Below, piece after piece: positions 50,761-59,013 of a stretch of 64,000 nt of DNA. The translations under genes were made by a program, and so were the position numbers. This DNA comes from Saprospiraceae bacterium. Its GTDB lineage: Bacteria > Bacteroidota > Bacteroidia > Chitinophagales > Saprospiraceae. Under the pieces are notes generated by a model. That model had not been told where the DNA came from and ran no database searches. It saw only the letters and a program-made list of their open reading frames with translations. Location: the NCBI GenBank assembly GCA_029251525.1, contig JAQXDE010000016.1, positions 62,001 through 126,000 on the forward strand, in the 5' to 3' direction. Within the stretch, counting starts at the first letter, position 1, and every line of letters starts with the position of its first letter.

Positions 50761-52281
50761 ATGAAAAAATTGACCAGGGGACTATTACTTTTAATATCCT
50801 TATTCCTAATTCAAAGTTGTGTTAAAGATTTTCAAGATATAGACAATATTGAGGTCGGAAATTGGCAGCCAGAAGTGGCTGTAGCACTTGCCAACACAAC
50901 CGTTTCTATTCAAGATTTTTTAGATGATTTTGATTCTCAAGGGTACCTTAATATCGATGATGAAAATTTCATGACATTAGTTTATGAAAGTAATTTCTTT
51001 TCTGTTTCAGGACAGGATATCGTTAGTATTCCAAATTTTGCCATTCCTATGTTCGATACTAGCATAGTTTTTCCCTATGGATCAATAAATACATCTTTTG
51101 ACATTGACTTTTTTGCTGCGAAAAATGGAAAATTAAATTTTGATTTTAAGTCACCATATACTGAAGATATGAATGTCATAATTGAAGTGGAAAACTTAAC
51201 TCAAAACGGAGTCAAATTAAGTTACCTCACAACTGCTCAGTACTCTGGGAGTTCTCCAACACATGTGAGTGGATCGATTGACTTAACTGGTTATATTATG
51301 GATTTTTTAAATGACGAAATCAAAGTAAAATATATTGCAACTAATGCAGCAGGTGAGCGAAAATTTATGCAAGATATGGTTTTACAATTTCAAGATTTCG
51401 AGTATTCTATCATACAAGGATATTTTGATCAATATGAATTTGACTTACCAGGTGATACTATTTTATTTAACCTTTTTGAGTCGGCGGTAAGTGGGAGTTT
51501 GAAAATAGAAGACCCAAAAATAAATTTGAAAATCTCTAATAGTTTTGGGATTCCCATTGGTATGGTTGTGGAAAACATAACAGCTGAAACTATGTCGGAA
51601 GGAACGATGGATATTTATTCTGTTTTAGATGATGGGATTGCATTCAACTATCCCTCCTTGATGGAAGTAGGTCAGTCTATGGTTACTGACGTTGGAGTGA
51701 ATAAAGATAATTCGAATTTGAGTGAAATTATTTCAAACAATCCAACACAATTAAGTTACGAATTGAGTGCTTTGACTAATCCTACCGGTGATCCAAGTAT
51801 AAGAGGTTTTGTTTCAGATACGAGTCGATTTGATGTTGATGTACAAGTAGAACTTCCTGTGTGGTTAAGTGCAAGAGATTTTGTAGTTGAAGAAGTAAGC
51901 GAATTTGATGCTTCATTTTTTGAAGGTATAGAAAGTGCTTCGTTTAAGTTAATTACTGAAAATGGGTTACCTATCGAGGCTGGTGTACAAGTCTATTTTA
52001 TGGATGATAATAATGTTATTCTAGATTCTTTGTTTGATGGAGGTAATATAACTCTGATTCCAGCCGCAGAAGTTAATGCACAAGGAGAACTCATTGAGAA
52101 AAGCTCGAGTGAGAATATTGCAGAATTCACGATTGATCGAATTGTACAAATTCAGGATGCTACTCAAATATCTATTAAAGGAATTATATCAACTGCTGAA
52201 ATGGGAACGGTAGCGGTGAAGTTTTACACCGATTATGATATTAGTTTTAAGCTTGGCGCAATTGCAAGGTTAAAAGAATAA
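50761..52281 (+). CDS. Large outer-envelope lipoprotein, unknown function
   Basis: 506 residues from the ATG at 50761, which gives a lipoprotein signal (MKKLTRGLLLLISLFLIQSC); an in-frame upstream ATG at 50680 would place 27 Phe/Asn-rich residues before it and is unlikely. The mature protein is Asp/Ser/Phe-rich and beta-strand-like, with no named domain recognised. It is 76 bases upstream of the DUF5723-like gene and probably co-transcribed, suggesting a joint outer-membrane role. Confidence 0.8.
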   Translation: MKKLTRGLLLLISLFLIQSCVKDFQDIDNIEVGNWQPEVAVALANTTVSIQDFLDDFDSQGYLNIDDENFMTLVYESNFFSVSGQDIVSIPNFAIPMFDTSIVFPYGSINTSFDIDFFAAKNGKLNFDFKSPYTEDMNVIIEVENLTQNGVKLSYLTTAQYSGSSPTHVSGSIDLTGYIMDFLNDEIKVKYIATNAAGERKFMQDMVLQFQDFEYSIIQGYFDQYEFDLPGDTILFNLFESAVSGSLKIEDPKINLKISNSFGIPIGMVVENITAETMSEGTMDIYSVLDDGIAFNYPSLMEVGQSMVTDVGVNKDNSNLSEIISNNPTQLSYELSALTNPTGDPSIRGFVSDTSRFDVDVQVELPVWLSARDFVVEEVSEFDASFFEGIESASFKLITENGLPIEAGVQVYFMDDNNVILDSLFDGGNITLIPAAEVNAQGELIEKSSSENIAEFTIDRIVQIQDATQISIKGIISTAEMGTVAVKFYTDYDISFKLGAIARLKE

Positions 52282-52357
52282 ATTTTTGTAATTAAGTTGT
52301 TATAATAAATTAGCTGCAAATAATTTTTTTCAAAAAGAATAAGAATAAAATAACAAG

Positions 52358-53740
52358 ATGAAACAGTATATATATTCCATAGTTGGAGTTTGTTTATCAT
52401 TTTCGATACAAGCTCAAATAGAATTGGGAACACATTTTATGTCCAATGTTGCCCAAAATAATTTGACAAATCCAGCTTCATTTATAGATAATGGTTACAA
52501 AGTCAATCTGAGTTTGTTGCCTTCAGTTTACGCTGGTTTTTATAATTCTTCGATTGTTCCTGGTGACGTTTTAGAAAGAAATGGAAGATCACTTTATCTT
52601 GATATCGATGGGTTAATTGAAAAAATTGGAGTCGATGGGATAAATATTCAGACCAATTTAAATATTGAAACTTTCACTTTTTCTTTTCAGGCAAAAAGAT
52701 GGCAGCTGACTTTGAATCATGGTATTCGAGTAAATACTTTTCATACTATACCAAAATCTATGCTGCAGTTTGCTTGGGGAGGGAATGCTCAGTTTGTAGA
52801 TGAAATTATCAATGTTGCACCTTCTCAAAATATTTTAGCTTACCAAGAGTTCGGTGTTGGTCTTGGATATAAAATTAGTGATAATTTGACCGTAGGAACA
52901 CGGTTAAAGTATTTAGTTGGAAATGCAGCTTATCAAACTGCTAATGCTAAAGCGAGCATTTACACTGATCCTGAATATTATCAATTGACAGCAGATACTG
53001 ATTATTTAATAAACACTGGAGGGGTGCCTGAAAGTGATATTAATAAAGGAGAGTTTTTAAACTTAGATGATTTTGAACCTTCTTTGTTTGGAAATAATCG
53101 AGGAGTCGCATTAGACTTTGGAGCGAGTATCGATTTCAATGAAAGGCTTAATATCCAAACGAGTGTATTGAATATTGGAAAAATTAAATGGGAAGAAAAT
53201 GTCAATAATTATTGGAGTGATGGAACGACTACTTTTGCAGGATTAGATTTTCAACCACTTTTTGAAGATGGAGATTATAGTCCAGAGGATATCATAGATA
53301 CCCTTGTTAGTACGTTTGAATTTACTACTTCGCAAAATGGATTTAATACTGTTTTACCGAGTTCTTTTTACATGAGTACTACTTACAAAGTGAAACCAAA
53401 ATTAAGTGTAGGAGTATTGTTGCTATTGCAAGGGGGGCAGTCAGATTTAACAACAGCCATAGCGATGAATGTCAAAAAAGACTTTGGAAATATATTTAGT
53501 ATTGGTGCTCAGTATGCTTATATCAAAGGAAGTGAAAACAATATCGGATTGAGTACTGCTTTACGATTAGGACCAGTTCAACTTTTTTTCTCATCTGATA
53601 ATGTCATTCCATTAATAAATCCAATGAAAGGACAAAATGTGAATATGAGATTTGGGATGAATTTACTTTTTGGAAAAATAAAAACTCAGAAAGATGAATT
53701 TTCTGTTCCAACTGGAAATGATGGAGTAAGAAATAAATAA
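52358..53740 (+). CDS. DUF5723-like outer-membrane protein
   Basis: 460 residues with a signal peptide (SIVGVCLSFSIQAQ). Start of the mature part (LTNPASF, VNLSLLPSVYAGFYNSS) and later segments (AWGGNAQFVDE; YQEFGVGLGYKISDNLTVGTRLKYLVG; STTYKVKPKLSVGVLLL; MRFGMNLLFGK) resemble the DUF5723/PorV-like barrel group of Bacteroidota, with alternating hydrophobic strands. Predicted beta-barrel in the outer membrane. It forms a likely two-gene operon with the upstream lipoprotein and is followed by a strong terminator. Confidence 0.78.
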   Translation: MKQYIYSIVGVCLSFSIQAQIELGTHFMSNVAQNNLTNPASFIDNGYKVNLSLLPSVYAGFYNSSIVPGDVLERNGRSLYLDIDGLIEKIGVDGINIQTNLNIETFTFSFQAKRWQLTLNHGIRVNTFHTIPKSMLQFAWGGNAQFVDEIINVAPSQNILAYQEFGVGLGYKISDNLTVGTRLKYLVGNAAYQTANAKASIYTDPEYYQLTADTDYLINTGGVPESDINKGEFLNLDDFEPSLFGNNRGVALDFGASIDFNERLNIQTSVLNIGKIKWEENVNNYWSDGTTTFAGLDFQPLFEDGDYSPEDIIDTLVSTFEFTTSQNGFNTVLPSSFYMSTTYKVKPKLSVGVLLLLQGGQSDLTTAIAMNVKKDFGNIFSIGAQYAYIKGSENNIGLSTALRLGPVQLFFSSDNVIPLINPMKGQNVNMRFGMNLLFGKIKTQKDEFSVPTGNDGVRNK

Positions 53741-53798
53741 ACATCTAATTCAAAAATATTTAGAAGAAATAACCTTATACATAATCAAGTTTTGTTTC

Positions 53799-53830
53799 AA
53801 CCGCGGGGGCGTTCCCTCGTGGTTTTTTTT
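53799..53830 (+). terminator. Rho-independent terminator after the DUF5723-like gene
   Basis: AACCGCGGGGG and CCCTCGTGGTT form an 11-bp GC-rich stem with G-U pairs and a 4-base loop, followed by eight T (53823-53830). Confidence 0.9.
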
Positions 53831-53936
53831 ATGAAAAATGAAAATGTTTTAAGAATAAGAATTTGAGACCTTGTCTTGATAAAGCTAGTTCGACAAAAAT
53901 CTCAAATTCTCGTTCTATTTTAGTTATTCCATTTGA

Positions 53937-55601
53937 CTACCTTGCTACTACTACACGTTTCAATTCCATGTCATTGATAATTACAATGTACATTCCATTT
54001 TCCCAATGAGAAATATTTAAAAACTTTCGACCACCAGTAGCAGTCATATCTTCGATTTTTCGACCCATCAAATCATAAACTTTAAAGCCAACTTCTTTCC
54101 CTCCTTTTTCCCATTCTATAGTCAAAATACCGCTAGCAGGATTTGGATATATTTTTAGGTCATATTGTGAAATTTCTTCAATATTATCAATAATATCAGG
54201 ACAGAAATCTAGATTAGGTTCCAATTCCAAATATCCTTGAGGAGTCAGGTCCTTTCCGTCAAATGCTTCATAATCTGTAGGAATTCGTTTCATCCTGAAA
54301 GTCAAATTATTGTTAATCATTAAGGTGTCACCTTGTGTCGCAGTATTTACTCCATTTCGAGGAGTGATATATTCCCACACAATTTCATCATCTGGTGTCA
54401 ACTCAAAACTATATCCCCAACGTCCGGAACAGAGCAAAGTATTTCCATTTGGCAAAAGTTGTACACTCGATAACCCCGTTGAATACATTTCTTGAGGAGT
54501 TGGATGAATAAATGTTTTGTGGTAATCTGTAGGCCCATAAGTATCACTATCTAAAGTGTATTCCCAACTATACATATCCCACGGCGGAATAATTACATTT
54601 GCAGTTGAAAAATCACTACCCACTCGATTATTGAAAAACGCGATATAACCATACTGAGGGTGGGAAGTTGGTAAGTAATCATCTATCCAATGTACATCAT
54701 GTTGGTAATATAATTTTTGATCAGCCGAGTCACCTCCATAAGCTGCGGGGAATCCCCAACGGTACATTAAGTCGCCTCCTCTGTTAGAATCTCCACCAAA
54801 ACTAGTTGCTGCTTCAGCTGTCGTCGTCGTATGGTCGATAATCCAAAGTTCATTAAAGGTAGGAACACTAATCATTATTTGTTTCAGCTCCTCATTATAA
54901 TCTAATGCATTTCCATGCATCCAATCTGCCTTTCCGTTATTTGCATCGTAATTGATATCCACACGACGAGGGCTTGTTGAGACTACTCCAAAATTATCTT
55001 TTGTTGCATCTCGATCTTGAACTAAATGATCCCACACATTCCATTCCCAAACAATGTCGCCAGCTGGGTTTACTTCGATAATAATATCTTCCCACATTTT
55101 CTCTTGAGTCAAAGGGGCAAAAGAGGTATCTCTTCCAGCTTGAATTGCTTCATCGAGTGTACGTAATTTCCAAGCGATCATCAGAACATTTCCATTATCT
55201 AATGGTGCAATATCATGATGTAATCGCATACTATCATTATTTATCTCGAAACTCCATAAAAGTTGATTATCCCAATTTCGCATTTCAACAATTGCACCAC
55301 CTCCACCTGCCCAAATAGGGTTGCCTGCTACTGCTGAAGGACGCTTAGTTTTTACTAAGTTTCCATTAGGATAAAGATAGGCGGTATTCCCAGGCCGAAA
55401 GTCTGTGTCATCATCCCAGCGGTGGACTATTTCACCACAATTATTGAGTAAATAAACATTGGCTTGGTTATGAGGATAGACTAGATTGTATCCATTATAA
55501 GATTTTGTTGGATTATATGAAATCAAACCAACTGTATTTTGTGCAGCTAGATTTCCTCCGATAAAAATGAAAATTAGGATAAGTTGTATATTTTTAATCA
55601 T
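53937..55601 (-). CDS. Arylsulfotransferase-like T9SS cargo protein (copy 2)
   Basis: 554 residues with a signal peptide (LILIFIFIGGNLAAQ) and a C-terminal type A T9SS sorting domain (LKIYPNPASGILTIEW, VYDLMGRKIEDM). The body is a predicted beta-propeller of the arylsulfotransferase (ASST) family: VYLLNNCGEIVHRWDDD, LYPNGNLVKTKR, LHHDIAPLDNGNVLMIAWK, EVNPAGDIVWEWNVWDHL, QHDVHWIDD, LLPNGNTLLCSGRWGYSFEL. ASST enzymes move sulfate groups between phenols; conserved His in HHDI and QHD positions are visible, but activity is unproven. It follows the paralogue with a 46-base gap. Confidence 0.85.
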   Translation of the reverse strand: MIKNIQLILIFIFIGGNLAAQNTVGLISYNPTKSYNGYNLVYPHNQANVYLLNNCGEIVHRWDDDTDFRPGNTAYLYPNGNLVKTKRPSAVAGNPIWAGGGGAIVEMRNWDNQLLWSFEINNDSMRLHHDIAPLDNGNVLMIAWKLRTLDEAIQAGRDTSFAPLTQEKMWEDIIIEVNPAGDIVWEWNVWDHLVQDRDATKDNFGVVSTSPRRVDINYDANNGKADWMHGNALDYNEELKQIMISVPTFNELWIIDHTTTTAEAATSFGGDSNRGGDLMYRWGFPAAYGGDSADQKLYYQHDVHWIDDYLPTSHPQYGYIAFFNNRVGSDFSTANVIIPPWDMYSWEYTLDSDTYGPTDYHKTFIHPTPQEMYSTGLSSVQLLPNGNTLLCSGRWGYSFELTPDDEIVWEYITPRNGVNTATQGDTLMINNNLTFRMKRIPTDYEAFDGKDLTPQGYLELEPNLDFCPDIIDNIEEISQYDLKIYPNPASGILTIEWEKGGKEVGFKVYDLMGRKIEDMTATGGRKFLNISHWENGMYIVIINDMELKRVVVAR

Positions 55602-55647
55602 AAAATTTGTTTTTGTATAATGTATTGGTATTCAGTATAGTATATTA

Positions 55648-57309
55648 CTATTTAATTAATTTTTTTATAAAAAAACGTTTTCTTTCTCTGTTAGAAATAT
55701 GGATAGTGTAAAATCCATTTTTCCAGTTGCTGGCGGATATTTCAATATTTTCATTTTGAGAGATCTGACTTGCTAACAATCTCCCCATTAGATCAAATAC
55801 CTCGATATTTATTTCTTCCTTAGTTTGGTTTTTTATAAAGATAAAATTACCAATAGGGTTGTTTAAAACTTGAATATCTTCCAAGTTAGGGAAGTTTCTT
55901 ATAGCAACTGGATTACTATAAATTTCACAATCAGAAGGTAATGGATTGATTTCAATTAGATCTCCTGGAGTCAAATCTTTACCTACAAAAGCAGGGTAGT
56001 CTGTGCCATATCGAGTTGCTCGAAATGCATTCGAATTTGTCGTAACTGTTCCTTGAGCTACCGGTCCAGCATTTCCGACTGGCATTAGATAATGCCAGAC
56101 TAATTCGCCGTTGTTAGTTACTTCGTAAAAATTACCCTCACGTCCCACACATATTAGAGTATTACCATTAGTTAGTCTGTGTGCCCCTGAAATATTTGAA
56201 GAATACATATCTTCTGGAGGGTCAGCTTCGTATGTCCAGTATAAATTTGCTGGGTCAAATGGTTCTATATCAGAAATTGTATATGTATTGTTAGAGTTTA
56301 AAGGTGGGTCAATTACGTCCACCGAAGAGTAACTTCCTCCTGGTCTTCCTTGACCATTATTAAAAACCATAATTTTTCCTTCGTCAGGATAGCCTTCTGG
56401 GATCCATTTAGCATCATGTTGACCATAAAAAACTCGATCACTAGAAGTACCTCTATCATAAGATTGAGGATTACCATATCGAAAAAGGAAGTCACCTCCT
56501 TTTCCTGAATTTCCCCCTGAATGATTAGCTGCTTCCACCATGGTAGTGCTGTGGTCAATGACATATATTTCACTTAAGTGTCGAGAACTTATAATTATTT
56601 GATCCAAATCTGGATTATAGTCGATTGCATTTAAGTGAATCCAATCAGTATTATTGCCTTGTGCTGTCACTCCAAAATTTATATCCATTAATTCTGGATG
56701 TTCAGCAATAACACCATAATTCATTTTGGTGGAGTCAAGATCTTGAACCAAGTGATCCCACAGGTGCCATTTCCAGACTATTTCAATTTCATCTGATCCT
56801 ATAGGTTTAATCTCAACAATTCTCTCCGACCAAATGGGATTTGAAATACTTGTAGGATTTCTGCCTGCTAGTTCTAATTCTGATTCAACCCTAGATTCCC
56901 AGGCAATTAGTAGAATATTTCCATTAGGCATTGGTGCTACATCATGATGATGGTGATAAGTATTGCTTGTATAATCGTATTGCCAAATTAAATCTCCCTC
57001 CCAATTAAAAATTTCTAATCTTCCTCCTGTTCCGCCCCCGTTGAAGTTGCTATTGATTCTGCCTGTTCGTAATAAATTTCCATTCTCTAAAAGATAAACT
57101 GAGGCCCCAGGATTAGTTGTGCTTTGATCCCATCGATGTACTTCGTTGCCACAATTATCAATCAAATATGTAACCTTACTATTACCATGAGTGAACAACG
57201 TGTAGCCATTCAATGATGTAGAATTGTTGAGGAATAGGCCAACAGTTTGCTGGGCAGATGATATTTGAACTAATAAAAGAAAAACAAGAATACAGTAAAG
57301 TTTAACCAT
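55648..57309 (-). CDS. Arylsulfotransferase-like T9SS cargo protein (copy 1)
   Basis: 553 residues, a paralogue of the next gene in nearly every block: signal peptide (LVFLLLVQISSAQQ), VTYLIDNCGNEVHRWDQS, LLENGNLLRTGR, HHHHDVAPMPNGNILLIAWE, RIVEIKP...VWKWHLWDHLVQD, WIHLNAIDYNPDLDQIIIS, GQHDAKWIPEG, RLTNGNTLICVGREGNFYEV, and a type A tail (IQVLNNPIGNFIFIKN, EVFDLMGRLLASQ). It reads leftward into its twin; the pair is an obvious tandem duplication. Substrates may be sulfated phenolics or polysaccharides, by analogy only. Secreted to the surface through T9SS. Confidence 0.85.
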   Translation of the reverse strand: MVKLYCILVFLLLVQISSAQQTVGLFLNNSTSLNGYTLFTHGNSKVTYLIDNCGNEVHRWDQSTTNPGASVYLLENGNLLRTGRINSNFNGGGTGGRLEIFNWEGDLIWQYDYTSNTYHHHHDVAPMPNGNILLIAWESRVESELELAGRNPTSISNPIWSERIVEIKPIGSDEIEIVWKWHLWDHLVQDLDSTKMNYGVIAEHPELMDINFGVTAQGNNTDWIHLNAIDYNPDLDQIIISSRHLSEIYVIDHSTTMVEAANHSGGNSGKGGDFLFRYGNPQSYDRGTSSDRVFYGQHDAKWIPEGYPDEGKIMVFNNGQGRPGGSYSSVDVIDPPLNSNNTYTISDIEPFDPANLYWTYEADPPEDMYSSNISGAHRLTNGNTLICVGREGNFYEVTNNGELVWHYLMPVGNAGPVAQGTVTTNSNAFRATRYGTDYPAFVGKDLTPGDLIEINPLPSDCEIYSNPVAIRNFPNLEDIQVLNNPIGNFIFIKNQTKEEINIEVFDLMGRLLASQISQNENIEISASNWKNGFYTIHISNRERKRFFIKKLIK

Positions 57310-57857
57310 AAATTTGATTTAAAAAAAAAAAGAAAATTACAAGATCAAATATCTAGTTAAAAATTGACTTTTTTATAAAATAGGAAAAGGATTAATGCTG
57401 ATTTGTAGTTTACTTGCCAAGTAACCGGTACTCTTTAGCAGGATGCTATTTTTAATGTTAAAACATTTTTTTTATAAAATAAATCAAACTGCCAAGTATT
57501 CGCAACTCTCTGATTTACAGCTTTTTAAAATGTAATAAAAAATGTGTTATGTATAATGTCGTATTTGTATGTTGAAAAAAAGAACTCATAGATTTGCAGG
57601 GAGAAGAATAAAGACATATATTTGAAACAAATTGTTGCAATATTGATAGTTTACTAAACTGTCTTCCAGTCTGCCGTTTTTCGAAACAAGCTTAAAAAAA
57701 GATTGATAAAATTATGTTATCCATGGTGCTGCTTAGAGCTGTATTTCGGATGTGTAATCACGTAATCTGATTATTGTATTTATAATCATACAAGGAAAAG
57801 TATGTTTATAACAAAACAAATTCAAAATTATTTTTTAATAGAGAAAACATATAAATA
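57310..57857. other. Divergent spacer before dinB
   Basis: 548 bases, AT-rich, no gene seen. At 57755-57773 the dyad TAATCA-cgtaatc-TGATTA lies 85 bases before the dinB start and is a candidate operator for DNA-damage control; no recognised LexA box is visible. The left edge should hold the promoter of the sulfotransferase-like pair. Confidence 0.4.
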
Positions 57858-59000
57858 ATGTACAAAAGAGCCATTCTCCATCTTGACATGGACGCCTTTT
57901 TTGCGTCCGTTGAATGCCTGAAAAACAGTTCATTGAACGAAAAGCCGTTGGTTATTGGAGGTTTAGGTAATCGAGGTGTTGTCGCTTCTTGCAATTATAT
58001 TGCTCGGAAATTTGGAGTCTATTCAGGTATGCCTGTTCGGATAGCATTACAAAGATGTCCTGATGTGGTCGTGCTCAAAGGTGACATGGATACTTACTCT
58101 CGCTACTCAAAAATGATTACCGAAATTATTGAATCAGAAGCACCCGAGTTTGAAAAGTCATCCATTGATGAATTTTATCTCGATCTTACTGGTATGGATA
58201 AGCACATCGGTTGTTGGAAATGGGGGAATGAGTTGAGAAACAAATTGGTTCATGAAGTTGGATTGCCCATATCATTTGGTTTGTCGATCAATAAACTGGT
58301 TTCAAAAGTAGGTACAAGTGAAGCAAAACCTGATGGGAAGATTCAGATTCCACAAGGTAATGAGAAGTTATTTTTAGCTCCCCTGTCTGTTCGTAAAATG
58401 CCCGGTATTGGTAACGTTCAAAATCGAAAGTTAAGTATGATGGGGGTTCGTACGATTCAAACATTGAGTGAAATTCCTCCAAAATTATTACAACGAGAGT
58501 TTGGGAAAACGGGAATTTCTTTTTGGAAAAAAGCGAATGGGATTGATAATAGTCCAGTTATTCCTTATCGGGAAAAAAAATCTATATCTACCGAACGGAC
58601 TTTTCAAATGGATACAATCGACGTAACCCAATTGAAAAATATTATTTCGGAGATGATCAGTAAGTTGGGTTTTGAATTACGGAATTCACAACGATTAACT
58701 TCTTGCATTACGGTCAAAATTCGGTATACTGATTTCAATACGTATACACTCCAAAGGAAAATTTCTTATACCGCTAATGATAAAACATTGAGTAATTATG
58801 CTTACCAACTTTTTGAAAAATTGTATCAACGTAGACAACTTGTACGGCTTGTTGGTGTAAAAATGAGTCATCTCGTTAACGGGAATTATCAAATCAATTT
58901 GTTTGATGATACACTAAAAGAAATTCGTTTGATGGAGCAGATGGATAAGGTAAGAAAACGATTTGGAACGAAAGCAATATTGAAAGCTGCAACACTTTAA
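57858..59000 (+). CDS. dinB: Y-family DNA polymerase IV (DinB)
   Basis: 380 residues. Catalytic motifs are complete: LHLDMDAFFASVE with the steric-gate region, YSRYSKMITEIIE and SSIDEFYLDLTG. The thumb has FGLSINKLVSKVGTSEAKPDG and PGIGNVQNRKL (HhH), then the little-finger domain. The C-terminus INLFDD may serve as a clamp-binding motif. It copies past lesions with low fidelity. It is followed 13 bases later by a DnaE-like polymerase, so the two form a translesion operon. Confidence 0.95.
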   Translation: MYKRAILHLDMDAFFASVECLKNSSLNEKPLVIGGLGNRGVVASCNYIARKFGVYSGMPVRIALQRCPDVVVLKGDMDTYSRYSKMITEIIESEAPEFEKSSIDEFYLDLTGMDKHIGCWKWGNELRNKLVHEVGLPISFGLSINKLVSKVGTSEAKPDGKIQIPQGNEKLFLAPLSVRKMPGIGNVQNRKLSMMGVRTIQTLSEIPPKLLQREFGKTGISFWKKANGIDNSPVIPYREKKSISTERTFQMDTIDVTQLKNIISEMISKLGFELRNSQRLTSCITVKIRYTDFNTYTLQRKISYTANDKTLSNYAYQLFEKLYQRRQLVRLVGVKMSHLVNGNYQINLFDDTLKEIRLMEQMDKVRKRFGTKAILKAATL

Positions 59001-59013
59001 AGTAGATTGTTAC

